This document shows positions 19,561 through 31,009 of a stretch of DNA of 64,000 nt, piece by piece. This DNA is from Sweltsa coloradensis. Lineage: Eukaryota > Arthropoda > Insecta > Plecoptera > Chloroperlidae. The position numbers and the translations under genes are program-made. A model generated the notes under the pieces. It did not search any database. It was given only the letters and a program-made list of their open reading frames with translations, and was not told the DNA's origin. Positions within the stretch are counted from its first letter, which is position 1. Each line of letters begins with the position of its first letter. The stretch lies in NCBI GenBank assembly GCA_024449915.1, contig JAMZAV010001856.1, forward strand, positions 124,001 to 188,000. Reading direction: 5' to 3'.

Positions 19561-21500
19561 TTTGGAAAATAATGTTTTTTAAAAATTAGGGTGGAAAGGT
19601 TTTGTGTGGTGGTGTGGGTGTGGTGTTGTGTGTGTGTTGGGGTGTGTGGGGTTTTTGTTGTGGTTTGTGTTGTGTGGGATTTTTGTGTACAGTGTTTTTT
19701 TTGATGGGGTGGAAGGCGGGAAAGTAGGACAGTGGTACTTTGTGGGTTTTAGGGTTTAAAAGGGGAAGTTGGTACAGTGTGTTTTCTTTTTGTTGGGGTT
19801 GGGGAGATTTAGGTCCCCGGTGTGCATGTGTGGTGTTGTGTGGAAAAGGGGAAAAATTAAAAAAAACAGGGCTAAGTGTGGTGTTTTGTTTGAGAAAAAT
19901 ATGTATGGTTGTGTACTAGTGGGGGTGTAATGTAAAGGGAAAATTGAGTACCGTGGACTTTTGGAGGTAGTGTGAGATTTGTGTTTCAAGTGGGACTTTT
20001 TGGGGGTGTAGTGTAAGGAAAGTTGAAATACAGTGTTTTCTTTTTGTAGTGTAAATGTGAAAAATTTTTTAAAAGGGTGTACTTTGTGTGGTTTTAGGTT
20101 TTAAGGAGAAGTTGGAGTCAGTGTGTACTTAGTAGTGTAGGGGGAATTTTGTGTAAAAAGTGTGTGGGTATTGTGGTGTTGGGGTAGAAAAAGGTATGGT
20201 GGGGTTAATATGTGGGGTTTGGGAAAGGGGGTTGAGAAGTATTGTAGTGTTGGTGTAGAAATGCTGTGAGTTTTTTACATTTTTCTTTCAAGGTTAAAAA
20301 CCTTTTGGTAAAAAAAATTTTTAAAATTTTTTCCTTTTAAAAGCCATTTGTGTGGTGTAGTGTGAGGTGAACAGTGTTTTTGTTGTGAACCCTTTAAATG
20401 TGGTTGGAAATGTAAGGGAAGGGAGTGTCCCGGTTTTTACTTTTTATGGTTTTAAGGGTGAGGAGGAAAAATTTGTTTTTACAGTGGGACTTTGTGTGGT
20501 TTTAGTGTGAGGTGAAGCAAAATGTATGTTGTGAACTTAATGTGGGTAGTGGAAGTTTGTGTCAGTGTGGACTTTGTATGGTGTAAGTGGTTTAGGAGAA
20601 TTTTTGTACAGGTGGGACTTTTTTGGTGTAGTGTGAGGAGAAGTATGTGTAAGGATTTATGTGCAAATGTAGGTTTTAGGAGAAATAGGGGGGTAAATTT
20701 ACCTTTTGGTGCAGGTTTTGGGGAAATAGTTTTCTGTTTTTACTAGTGTTTATTGGTGAATTTTTGGTGGGGAAGCTGTGTTGTGATGTTTTTTTAGTGC
20801 TTTTGTCAAATTTTTCACATTTTTTTTACAGAGTATAAGAACCTTTTTTTTAAAAAACAAAATTTTTCCTTTAAATTTACAACAATAATATAAGAAAAAC
20901 GGGCCAAAAAAGTAAGGGAAATTTGAAAAAAACTTTGCAAGTAAAATAAATTTTTTTCAGCATTTTCCCTTTTGAGGGTGTAAAAAATTTTTAAAACTTT
21001 ACTTTTTTGCAACAAAAAAAATATGTAAAACATGTAAAAAAACAAGTTATTTTTCACTCCCTTTTATTTACCAAAATATAAGAATTTTTTTTTTGCATGG
21101 AAAAAGGGTTTTGTTTGTAGGTTTTGTAACAGGTGTACTTTGTTTTGATGTAGTGGGAGGGAAGGGATAGTGTTAAAAGGGGATGTAAAAGTGCTGGTAT
21201 GTGAGGGAAGTTTGTGTAGGTTGGGGTACTTTATTTTTGTAGTGTGGGAAGAGTTTACAGTGGTACTATGTGTTTATGTGGTGGGAAATTTTTGTGTGAG
21301 AAGGGGTGTTGGATGTATGTAAAGTGCTGTGTCAGTTTTTTTACATTTTCTTTAGAGAAAATAAGAACTTTTTTAAAAAACTTTTTAAAATTTTTTTGAA
21401 TTTCCAAAAATAATATAATGAAAAAACGACACCTGCAGAAAAACATCTTTTTTGCACCCCATTTTTTTTACATGGGATTTTAACAACTTTAAAATTTTTT
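19560..21500 (+). repeat. GT-rich minisatellite with about 530-bp higher-order period
   Basis: Units of about 45-50 bp built on GACTTTGTGTGGTTTTAGTG alternate with AT-rich blocks beginning ACATTTT(T)CTTT at about 20,278, 20,815 and 21,340, giving a period near 530 bp. The strand bias (G and T on plus) is strong. It lies wholly inside the Polinton. Short frames here are by-products. Confidence 0.65.
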
Positions 21501-22520
21501 AATGTGGAAAAATTATTTCAAACATTTTCAAAACCCGATAGTAAGGGAAATTTTAAACTTTGCCCAAGGGAAAAAATTCCAAAACCCCTTTTTTTCTATT
21601 TGTATAAAAAACCCCTTTATAAAAATTTTGGCTTTTAGGGTATATTTTTAATGTGAAAAAATTTTTTTCAAAACCTTTTAGAAAAAGCAAGTAAAAACCT
21701 TGGGAAAATTTTCAAGGGAAAAATTTACACCCTTTTCTTGAGAGTTTTAAAAACTTGATAAAACCCTTTTTGGTTTTAGGGGGGGCCCAAAGCCCCCCCC
21801 CCTTCCTCTGAGATTTTTTCCTCAGGGCATCAAACCCCCAACTATTGAAATTTTGATGCTATGCCTGGGGTCTAAACCCCCCAAAATTTTTGAACAATTT
21901 TTGGGTTTACTTTGCCCAAAAGGGGACTTTTTTAAAAAACCAACAGGGGTTTTTTACGAAAATTTAGGTAAAGGGTCATGTGAACAAAGCTTCATACCAA
22001 AAACTTATACTGTACCCCAAATTGAAGCCCGGGGCTCCATTTTTTTAAAAAACAAAAGTTTTAAAAAAGGGTGTAAAATCCCGAAAAAACAAATCTGAAA
22101 AAGAAAATTTTTGTAAGCCATTTGTTTTTCAAAAATACAATGCCTCCTTGTAATAGGCTTTTTAAATTCTATATTTGGGGTCATTTCACTTCTTCATGAA
22201 AAGACTATTTTAAGTTTTAAAAAAAAAATTGGGGGTGTCTAGAATTTTGTCTCAGTGGAAAAAAATAGGAATGGGAAAAGTTTAAATTTTTTTTTTAAAA
22301 ATAAATTGAAACATGAATCTTAGATTTCAACTCCAGACCCGTTTCACAAAGTTGGTGGGTGGGAAAAAAGGGGCGGAGCTTCACGAAAATTTTTCCCAAG
22401 ATTCCCGAAGATAATCCCAACGCAAAAATTTTAAAACCCCTGCGCCAAACTAAAAACTGGGAAAAAAAAAAAATAAAAAAAAAACCACTGCGCATCTATT
22501 CTGCGCACCGGGGGGCCAAA
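21500..22520. other. Unassigned Polinton interior
   Basis: Homopolymer-rich sequence with no readable gene. A GGGGCGGAGCTTCACGAA block at 22,371 repeats the arm's GC-box region and suggests a local duplication. Confidence 0.35.
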
Positions 22521-24148
22521 TTCATGGTGGGGTAGGTCCCTTTGAAAGACGAGCTCAAAATCTTTTGGTTTTCAGTCCAGTCTTCGTCGAGGAAGGACCC
22601 GGGGGTTTAAAAAATTTCCCTTTATTTTTTTTTTTTTTTATTTTTGACATTTCTTAAACCCCTTTATTATATAGCATCATGTTTTGGGCAGGGCTGTATT
22701 TGGGGCAAGTCCCGGGGCATTTCGTATGACGTCAGAAATTTGGGGAAGTTTCAACACGAATGGGAAAAGAAAGGGGGGGAGCTTCACGAAACTGCCCTTG
22801 GGGGTCCTTAAAAAGCCGGGGGGTTTTAAAAGCTTTTAGTCAGGCCCCGTCTGAAAATTTGTCGAGGAAAAAAAGGGCGATACGGGCGGGAAAATTTTAA
22901 CGCATCAGCATGAATTTTCAAGCAAACCCCTACCGCTTTGCTGAGCCTAAAGCCCGCTTATGTGGCCCCTCTCAAAAAATACGAACTTTTTTCTTTTAAA
23001 AGTGTTTTTTTTTTTAAATGGAAATCGTCGAAAAAGGTTTGGGCGGGGGTCCAAAATGCAAGACTGCCTTTAAACCATATGTACAAACCAATTGCAAAAA
23101 GGGAAAGGACTCAGGCTCAATCTTTTACGAATGGAGGGCAACTTGTTTCCCTGAAATGGGGAAAACTTTAAAGATTACGGGCTTCAAAAATGGGTGAAGA
23201 TGAGCCAGGGACCAGAAACGGAGGTTGGTTCTTTTTCCCTTTTTTGTGTATAATCATCACGGTTTCTATTGTGTTGGGGTTTAAAACCCCCAAAAGGGGT
23301 GTATACCCTTTGGGGAAATGCGTTCGTAAACTAGTTTAAAAATTTTTTCAAAAATGTTTGCATATGTTAAAAATGATCTTTTAAAAAAAGCTTTTGCGAA
23401 AAAAAACAAATGGTAATTTTAATTTTTTATTAGAATTTAAAAAAAACTATGATAAAAATGGCAAGTAGCAAAAATGTCAGGTTCTACGTGGTTTTGCCCC
23501 ACGATTTTTGAACCTAACTGAACGTTTAGGTTCCTAAGGAAAGGGACATTACCGGAAATGGAAAGAATTTGTATGAACTTGGGTTTAATTTATCACAGTG
23601 AATTGGAGTTGATTTTAAAGCGACTGCAAAGATATGTAATGTTAAAAATTGTGGTTTTATTTATAAGTGTTTGTTAAAAAAATAAATTTTGAACACCTGA
23701 ATAAGTCTTGACTTTTTAAATTTTTTCACCCTTGGGATTTCCATGATTTCCCCGCCTTCTCATCTTACACACTTTGATCATGTCCCCGACTAGTCTGTGT
23801 ATGGTGGCGTCACTCAATGCCTGTCTTGACAAGTTTTTTCATGTTTGCAACCAAACTTTACATCTTGACAGGTTTGCATGACGTCATCATGTTATTAATT
23901 GGGTTTAAAAGTGACACCCCTTGTGTACGTCAGCCTCTTGAAAAAAGTTAGGTTAAAGTAGTCAACTCTAGTGTAGCATCCCCCATCTTAAAAAATATGA
24001 CAAATTAAAAAAATTCGCTAATTAAAAAATATGTTTAAATTTAAAAATTTGCAAAATTTAAAAATATGATTAATAAAAATTTTGCAAAAATTAAAATTTG
24101 CATAATTAATTGGCCCCCCATCTTCCCCCCCCGTGGCATCACTCTACT
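22520..24148. repeat. Polinton right inverted arm
   Basis: Reverse copy of the left arm, identifiable by GGGCTGTAT, TGACGTCA (22,727), GGGGGGAGCTTCACGAA, the arm gene, TGACGTCA (23,879) and the terminus GGCATCACTCTACT. It is far noisier than the left arm, with enlarged homopolymers, which is the clearest internal evidence of consensus error. Confidence 0.8.
22910..23630 (+). pseudogene. Right-arm copy of the 237-aa gene, broken
   Basis: It starts at an ATG in GCATCAGCATGAATTTTCAA and follows the left copy along its length (AAAAAATACGAAC, AAACCATATGTACAAA, CTGCAAAGATATGTA) but frame is lost several times at homopolymers. In an uncorrupted element both arms would encode the same protein. Confidence 0.65.
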
Positions 24149-24154
24149 GCAGTG
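24149..24154. repeat. Polinton target duplication, right (GCAGTG)
   Basis: The 6-mer follows the right terminus and is continued by the second half of the interrupted 291-bp repeat. Confidence 0.75.
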
Positions 24155-24376
24155 AAATTTTCTCTACCCCCACTTATTAACCAATGACAAAACAGACCAA
24201 AAATTAGATAGTTTTAAATTGGGGGCCGCCATAGCTCATTTGGTAAGAGCATAGCCCCGGTAAGAAAAAAGGCCGGGGTTAAAAACCCCCGGTGTAGTCA
24301 CCTTTTTTTTAAATTTTATCTAAATACTAACAAAACAGCGTCATAGTCGCCTACTAAAAAAGCCAAGGTAAAATAT
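24155..24376 (+). repeat. Remainder of interrupted 291-bp repeat
   Basis: TTATTAACCAATGACAAAACAGACC, the tRNA-like part and AGCGTCATAGTCGCC continue the unit broken at 10,533. Confidence 0.75.
24224..24299 (+). pseudogene. tRNA-like element t8, degraded
   Basis: GGCCGCCATAGCTCATTTGGTAAGAGC is recognisable, while the B box reads GGGGTTAAAAACCCCC instead of GGGTTCAAACCCC. The changes all extend homopolymers. Confidence 0.55.
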
Positions 24377-25376
24377 ATAAATATATTGCCGGAGTATAAA
24401 TGCGAATAAAACATTTTTGGGAGAGAGTGTAATAGATTTGCGTACATATTTAAATTCTCATTAAAATAATATCAAAACCGTTCTAATACCCCCAGTTGCA
24501 GAGTGCATATAATTTGTAGAATATTAATAAGACTAATTTGTTAAATTTATTTTTTTTTTTAACAATAAAAAGCTAGTTTCAAGAAAATTTTGTAGCTTCC
24601 CTGAAAATATTTCTATACTATATCTAAAAGGGAAAACACATTGAATGCTTTTCCGGGGTCCTAATCCTCCTCAGACCTTTGCCAGGGTTTCCGCAACATT
24701 CCTCACATTTGAGGGGGTGCTCAAGGCACCCCCTGTCACTTCGGTTTTGGCACAGGGAAGTCACAGACCTAAAAACCACAGGAAAAAAAAGGATTTTTGT
24801 AGATTTAAAATGGAATGTTTCATTCGACTTCCAAAATTGAATATAAAGGGGGGACCGGGGGTTTGTTTTGTTCATTTTGCATTGTAAATCTTTTGCAAAC
24901 TTACTGAGCCACGCGGAAATTTCTCATTTTGAATTTTTTCATTTGGTAGCCTGTGCATACGAAAAACCCCGGGTTTTACAAAACAAATCAGACACTGCCT
25001 TTATAAAAACAGAAACAGCTGAAAACATTTTTTTTTTACATTTTTTAAAAAAAACAAAGATCAAATTTAAATTCCCCTCTTTTAAAAACTATTGACGTAC
25101 ATAAAGTAAAATCAATATCTTCGTATCTATACTTTAAATGCATGGCAAAGTACCCCAAATTCCGTTAAAAAGATTGAGTATACCTTGCAATATTTCACGT
25201 ATTGCGTACTGCCTATGTTTCATAAAATTGTATAGATGTAGACTAAACTTCGTTATATGCATTTCAAAACATGTTTTTTAAAATTTTTTTTAATAAATCT
25301 AAAAATAACAAAATCTTTCTGACCAAGGGATTAAACCCCCGGTCTCCCACATTCAGGGTATAGGGGCGCCTTACCC
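24377..25376. other. No feature recognised
   Basis: Partly corrupted sequence. Overlapping frames at 24,624-24,887 show no motif. A weak tRNA-like pattern on the minus strand at 25,320-25,380 (GTTTAATCCC as B box) is too poor to call. Confidence 0.4.
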
Positions 25377-25685
25377 AACTAAAAAGGGAAAAAAAACCGC
25401 CAAAGTCGTTTTTAACGAGTGAGCGGTCAATGTTGAATAGCGGGAACATCTGATAAAATTGATTGATATGTAGGTATAAAATGATGGGGTTTTTGAGTTT
25501 TTTGTTATAAAACGAGTCAAAATGTAAGGCCAAAATGCGCCACTTAGCCTATATAGGCTAGGGGGAAAAGACCAACGATGTCTAGATCCAGTTTGTATGG
25601 GGGGAGAAAAGGGAAAATAATCCCGGGTACTCACACATGGCTCACTCATCGCCCCTACAACGACTTTGGCGTTTTCCCATAGTTA
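25377..25685. mobile_element. MITE with GGGAAAACGCCAAAGTCG termini
   Basis: The left end CCGCCAAAGTCGTTTTTAACG and the right end CAACGACTTTGGCGTTTTCCC are inverted repeats about 310 bp apart. Single termini of the same family occur at 34,723 and 26,718. No gene; the superfamily is unknown. Confidence 0.55.
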
Positions 25686-25869
25686 GATGTAGATTGCTTC
25701 ATTTTTTATGTAGGCCTAAGACTTTTTACTTGAAAGGCTGTTTTTATGTTTTATTTGTTGAAACTCATAAAGAAAAGGGTTTGTTATTCCTTTTTGCCCC
25801 CTCGTAGCGGTATAGCCAATTTAAAAAAAAAATACACTTTGTGAAAGAATAAACGAATAAATTAGTCCT

Positions 25870-26325
25870 AATAAACCTCAAAAAACTTATTTTTAAAACC
25901 CTTTTATTTCTTGGATTCGGGTAACTATTTTTAACTTTTTCTTTAAAAACGTACTCTCCCCCATAACCTTAATGAAATGTAAAAATATAAACGTTGTAGC
26001 CCCCCCTTTTGAACAGAATAGGCCCAACTGTCACGAAAATATCGCACTTAAAATCAAAAAAAAAATCAAAAAAAGTACGATATTCTGAAAATATTTCTTC
26101 GTTTTGTACCCAAAAACGTGGCGGGTCTAATTTCAGTTTTTTGAAGGTTCCCCCCAAATTTTCAAAAGATCTAAATGTCATTGCCCCCGGTAAGAGAAAA
26201 AAAACAGACAAAAAACAAAGAAAAAAAAAAAACAAAAAAACAAAAAAACAAAAAAAACACCCGAGCTAAATTTTTTTGGGGTCAGTAAAATTGAAGTCTT
26301 TTTTCGCTCTCCCAAATGTTCTCGG
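25870..26325 (+). repeat. Repeat R2 copy, corrupted
   Basis: Blocks CATAACCTTAATG, AACGTTGTAGCC, TGTCACGAAAATATCGCACTT and GTACCCAAAAACGTGGC follow the R2 order, ending in an oligo-A tract and a T-rich tail. Confidence 0.6.
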
Positions 26326-26339
26326 TACTAAACACATTT

Positions 26340-26700
26340 CTGGGCCCCGGGGTAAAATTTGGGCCCCAGAGCATGGCTCTGCTAATCGAAAAGGCGTTAA
26401 AGAAAAAAAGCCACCCGAAAACATCACTAGAAAGACGGAGTATTTTACTCCCCAAAACTAGAGGCGAGCTCGGGCAATCGCGTCGGGACCTTGCCCCCTT
26501 CCCTTGACGACCCCCCCGGCACGATGACAAGACACCAAAACGATGACAAAGACGATGAAGACCGCGACGGGGGAGAAAACCCCCCTTCCTCCCCTTACCC
26601 TGGCTGGTTCTGCCCAGCAGGCCCCTCCTCCCCCCCCCCCCTTAGTGAAATGGTGCTTTAGACCTAAGGGTTTTGGGACGCCCCCTTAATAAAAATAAAA
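26340..26700 (+). repeat. SINE-like family S copy, corrupted
   Basis: AGAGCATGGCTCTGCTAATCG, a GAGGCGAGCTCGGGCAATCG block, CGATGACAAAGACGATGA and a final GACCTAAGGGTTTTGGGACGCC match the copy at 53,783. Confidence 0.6.
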
Positions 26701-26715
26701 CAAAAAAAAAAAAAA

Positions 26716-26760
26716 ACTCGCTCACTCATTACAACGACTTTGGTTTTTTCCCTATAGGCT
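26716..26760. repeat. Isolated MITE terminus
   Basis: CTCGCTCACTCATTACAACG followed by ACTTTGGTTTTTTCCC is one terminus of the MITE at 25,377-25,685; no partner end is seen nearby. Confidence 0.5.
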
Positions 26761-26984
26761 ATTTAAAGCCAAAGGCCCCCCTTATATCCAAAATGTGGAG
26801 CCCGGATTCAACCCCCTGGTGGGAAAAAGATTTTGAAATTTCTTTTCCATTTCCTTTGATGGATAGTTTTTTTAAAAAATTTTCTGTTAATGATACTTTT
26901 TTTAAGGGGGGTCTCTACTGTTTCTATATAAGTTAATATTACTTTTAATTAACCCCTGAAAAAGGGTTTATATAAAACCTTTTT

Positions 26985-27480
26985 TCTTGAATTTTGACCA
27001 ACTTTGAAAATTTTTCTTTACCGAAATTTTATGTCAATGTAAAATATGACTTGTACCCCCAAACGTTGGTGGGAATTGGGCCCCAAAATAAAACAAAATA
27101 TCGTAAAAAAATTGGGGGAAAAAAATCGAAAAGTACGATCTATAGAAATATTCTTAAGTATATCAAAAATCATAACATATATAACTTTAGTATTTTAAAC
27201 TTCCCAAAAAGTTTCATCAAGATCGGAGTAGTCGTTTACCAAAAATTCACGAAAAAATCCATACAAAACAAAAAAAAACCCTAATAGTACGATAATCATA
27301 ACAATATTTAACGTTTGTACCCAAAAAACTTAAAGTCTAAGTTTAGAGATTTCAAAGGTCCCCTCTAATTTTCATCGAAATCGCATATGCCGTTTCCCCG
27401 GGTAGAAAAGCAAACAAACAGAAAAAAAAAACTATCAAAACAAAAAACACCCAAAGCAATTTTTTTTGGGGGAACGTAAT
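26985..27480 (+). repeat. Repeat R2 copy, partial
   Basis: It contains AAACGTTGGTGGGAATTGGGC, GTACCCAAAAAAC, CTAAGTTTAGAGATTTC and the oligo-A end typical of R2. Confidence 0.45.
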
Positions 27481-27600
27481 AAAAAAAAAAACACTAATGA
27501 AATTGAAGCTTCGCTTGGGGCTCACCAAATATTTTTAAAACTGTTTTGAAATGCTATAACGCAGTGTAGTCTACATCGGGGAATACTACAAAAAAAAACC

Positions 27601-28395
27601 CCTTCGCCCCCCCGGTTGATGGATGAGCTATTTAAATTTTTATTTTGCGTGGTACTATCTTTTCTTTTGCAAATGCTTTTTTTTTGTTGCTACGCATGTA
27701 GGTGATTGTTGTCAAGTTTCTATTGTTTCTTACAATTTTTATTATTTACCCCAAAAAACTTATATTAAAAGCTTTATTTCTTGGATTTTTGCTAACTTTT
27801 TCAACATTTTCTTTAAAAGGTACTCATCACCATAAACCCTTAATGTCCATTATAAAATGAACGTTGTAGCCCCACCCGTTTGGTCAGAATTGGGGAAAAA
27901 ATAAAACACAAAAAAATTCCCAAAAAAAAAAAAACAATAACTTTTTTTTAAAAACTTTATTTCTATAAATTCTGGGAAACTTTTTCAAATTTTTTTTTTC
28001 AAAAAGTACTACATCCCTAACCTTAAATGTTTTTTTTAATAATAACGTTTAGCCCCACCCTTTGGTCAAAATTCCCAAAAGGGACAAAAAATCCCACAAA
28101 AAATCGGAAAAAAAAAAAAAAACGAAAAGTACATATTCATGAGAAATATTTTTTCGATTGTACCCAAAAACGTAGCAAGTCTAAGTTCAGAGATTTTCGA
28201 AGGTCCCCAAAATTTTCATCAAAATCGCATATGCCGTTTGCACGGTAGAGGGCGAACAAACAGACAAAAAAACCCCAAAAAAAAAAAACAAAACAAAAAA
28301 ACAAACAAACAAACAAAAAAAAACCCCCAGCTAAATTTTTAGGGGGGCAGTGAAATTGAAGTCTTTTCCTTTTGCTCGCTTCGTCGCTACGCTCA
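27601..28395 (+). repeat. Repeat R2 copy, near full length
   Basis: It starts near CGGTTGATGGATGAGC, continues with TAGGTGATTGTTGTCAAG, AACGTTGTAGCCCCACCC, GTACCCAAAAACGTAGC and a (CAAA)n tract, and ends GCTCGCTTCGTCGCTACGCTC. This gives the overall R2 plan, about 0.8 kb. Confidence 0.65.
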
Positions 28396-28428
28396 TCCCT
28401 AATTCCACATTTGCAGCCTATCTTTCCT

Positions 28429-28860
28429 TTTAGGAAAACGCTAAAATCCCGCCGCGTTGATGGATGGCTTTTTTTTTAATTTTTTTTTTTGCGTTGGGGC
28501 TCTTTTTCCCTTTTCAATGCTTTTTTTGATAGATTTTAGGGGATTGTCAAGTTTCTATTTTTACTTGTTAATTTTTTTATAAACCTTTAAAAAACTCATA
28601 TTAAAACCTTTTTCTATGGATTCCTGGGTAGTTTTTTAATTTTTTTTTTTCAAAAAAAAGACATAACCATTACCTTAATGTATATGTAAATATAACGTTA
28701 CCCACCCGTTTGGTCTGAAACGACCCAAATGTCACGAAATATCGACTTTTAAAAAACGAAAAAAATTGTAAAAATACGATTTCTGAAAATATTTTTCGAT
28801 TTTACCCAAAAACGTAGCAAATCTAAGTTCAGAGATTTTGAATGCTTCATTTTATTCGTA
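28429..28860 (+). repeat. Repeat R2 copy with intact terminus
   Basis: TAGGAAAACGCTAAAATCCC and GCCGCGTTGATGGATGGC form the left terminus, followed by the usual R2 blocks to AAGTTCAGAGATTTTG. Confidence 0.65.
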
Positions 28861-29795
28861 CGCTCATCCAATTTTTTCTTTTTAGGTTTAAATCGAAGAA
28901 TCTAGATGATTTTTTAGCATTTTCATTAAACCGTATCAGTTGTCTTATAAAAGTCAGCACAATCTGTTTAGCGATTCTGCTGATTTTCGATGTACACACA
29001 AACAGACCCAACACAGACTCACAGAATGATCGCCGTTTGAGTAAAAGGAACCTAGTTGCTTTGCTCCCTCGTTTAATTAATGAACCTAAATAATAAAATG
29101 GGCCCGCGGGGGCCAACCCACCCCCCCTTTTGGTATCGGTGCCTGGTCTCTATATGTTCGCCCGCCACTGCCTATAAAATAAACCCAAACAAATGCTGAC
29201 ATGACTGCGTTTGCAAAACTCCTAAGTTTTTAAATGGCCTTTTATAAAACAACAAAAACAAGAGTGTTCTATTGAGAGGGGATGGGTGTGCTAATGCATA
29301 TTATTTATGTTTGAACAAGGGTTTTACCTGACCCCAAAAGTTATAACTTTCCAGCATTCAGGCTATTTTTTTAGAGACAAAAATTTGGGTTTGGAAAATG
29401 TAAAATTATGTATTGTGCAAAGCTAAACACTTGCCCATTTTTTAAAACAAAACATTTTACTTTTACAAAACTCAAACACTTGCCGTTTTTTAATTTATCA
29501 AAAAAACCCCTTGTCCTCTACACTTTACCTGCATTTGTGTGGGGTAGTTAGTTTTTTTTTTTACAATAGGCTACATGTCTTTTATATGAGTTGCTCAGCT
29601 GTTCATCTCCTCATCCATTGACGGGCCGCACGCACGTGCTGAATGGAACAGGGACTGGAGCGGAAGAAATAATTTGGGGTAGCCCCTTATTGCTGCCTGC
29701 CATCTAAAAGCTGTAAATGAAAGTTTAAAACCAAGACAGGCGACCTTCATGTACAAGACTACCCGAGCTGTCGCTCCACCCCTAACCCCCCCTGA
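28861..29795. other. No feature recognised
   Basis: Moderately clean AT-rich sequence. The frame at 28,842-29,093 has no recognisable domain. Confidence 0.45.
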
Positions 29796-29809
29796 TTGGC
29801 GTCAGCCAC

Positions 29810-30215
29810 TCTAAAAACATCCTTTCCCCTTTCGGGGTTTTACACTTTCTCGTTTTTTGACTTTCGTCCATTTTACTTTCGTGATTTTTACGTTCGGGGT
29901 TTTTACACTTTTTGGGGGTTATACACCTTTGGGGAATTTCACTTGCGCGAGTTGAACTACGATGATCAAAAGTTCGGTGATTTAACGTTTTTGGGCTTTA
30001 AATTTCGGCGTTTTTTCACTTTCGTGAATTTTTACTTTTTGTGGGTTTATACGTTCGGGGTTTTTCCCCTTTTTTCCCCCTTTTTTACACTTTTTGGTGA
30101 TTTTACCCTTTTTTGGGGTTTCACTTTTTGGGATTTTGCACTTTCGTGAAAAAAATTTAAATTTTCGGTGTTTTGCACTTTTGGGATAATCATTTTTGGG
30201 GGTTTTTACTAAAAA
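29810..30215 (+). repeat. Second CACTTTCG array
   Basis: Same family as 270-625, with ACACTTTCTCG, TCACTTTCGTG and TGCACTTTCGTG spaced about 15-16 bp. It ends GTTTTGCACTTTTGGGATAA, the complement of the head of the first array, so this copy preserves the other edge. Confidence 0.65.
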
Positions 30216-30239
30216 CCCATTTTATTTTTTTAACTTACT

Positions 30240-30310
30240 TCACCCCTAGGATAGAGGGGGGCCCAAAATGACCTTTTGGTTTGAAGCGCCCTAGTTTCTC
30301 ACGAAAATCG
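30240..30310 (+). repeat. LINE-A 3' terminal block
   Basis: GACCTTTTGGTTTGAAGCGCC and CTAGTTTCTCACG match the LINE-A terminus seen cleanly at 33,878. Confidence 0.5.
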
Positions 30311-31009
30311 TCCCGCTTTGAGAACTGCGTGTCTGTTGGGATTTGACCTTCGATTCTACAATAATACTAATATTATTGTTCTCAGCAAAACATCAGGTTT
30401 TTTCCGGGTTTCTTTGGGGGCTTACGAGGGGAGAACCACTTAAAAAAGTGTCCTTTTTTGACCCCTGCCTCCCCCCCAGTTGAGAAGCTAAATGTAAGAT
30501 TGAAACAAAATGCGATCTAATAATCATCGAATTATTATTCTTATTAAAATCACATTTTTAAATTTATTTTCCATTAAACAAAGAATTATTTACACACATC
30601 TTGCTATTACGCTACTACGATTACCCACCTTACTTAGATTTTTCTGGATGTTTTGTTAGAAATATTTTTCTTTCTTTACATCAAATTTACAAAGGCCCTA
30701 TCAAGAATGATTGAATGTAGGGTTACCGCTATACTATAACTTAGTGATTATAATGAAATACGATTGTTAGTCTATTTTTCGAATGGCTTTATCCGGCTTA
30801 TCTATTGCGGAATTGGTTACTTACGAGATATGTTTTAAAATTTTTATGATTATTACCCATGGTTCACCGGCGCCAAAACAAAATGAAATCAATTTTCTTC
30901 ACAAAATGATTATAAAAATGAATAAGTATAAAAGAACATTGAACAACTATATACAGCTTAGTCATGTTGGTAATATGATGTGAACCCAACGCTACGCATC
31001 TTCGCAGCT
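30311..31009. other. No feature recognised
   Basis: The sequence becomes clean at about 30,480. A 66-codon frame at 30,783 has no motif. Confidence 0.45.

Larger units (their letters stand above)
10534..24148. mobile_element. Maverick/Polinton, 13.6 kb
   Basis: Both ends read inward AGTAGAGTG(T)ATGCCAC and are flanked by GCAGTG. Termini beginning AG and a 6-bp duplication are established Polinton features. Inverted arms of about 1.5-1.6 kb enclose 10 kb in which minus-strand fragments resemble integrase, minor capsid, major capsid and adenain-like protease. The order from high to low coordinate is integrase, minor capsid, basic protein, major capsid, protease. DNA polymerase B and packaging ATPase were not recognised. 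Most of the interior is homopolymer-corrupted, so whether the genes are truly broken is unknown. Size is slightly below the usual 15-20 kb. Confidence 0.8.

Noticed and set aside
13868..20845. Repeated CAGAGTATA as a shared promoter
   Set aside because: Occurrences at 13,868 and 16,280 fall within or just before capsid coding sequence and others inside the minisatellite; no common position relative to starts.
24624..24887. Opposing frames of about 80 codons
   Set aside because: Both strands open over the same stretch, no motif, and sequence is noisy.
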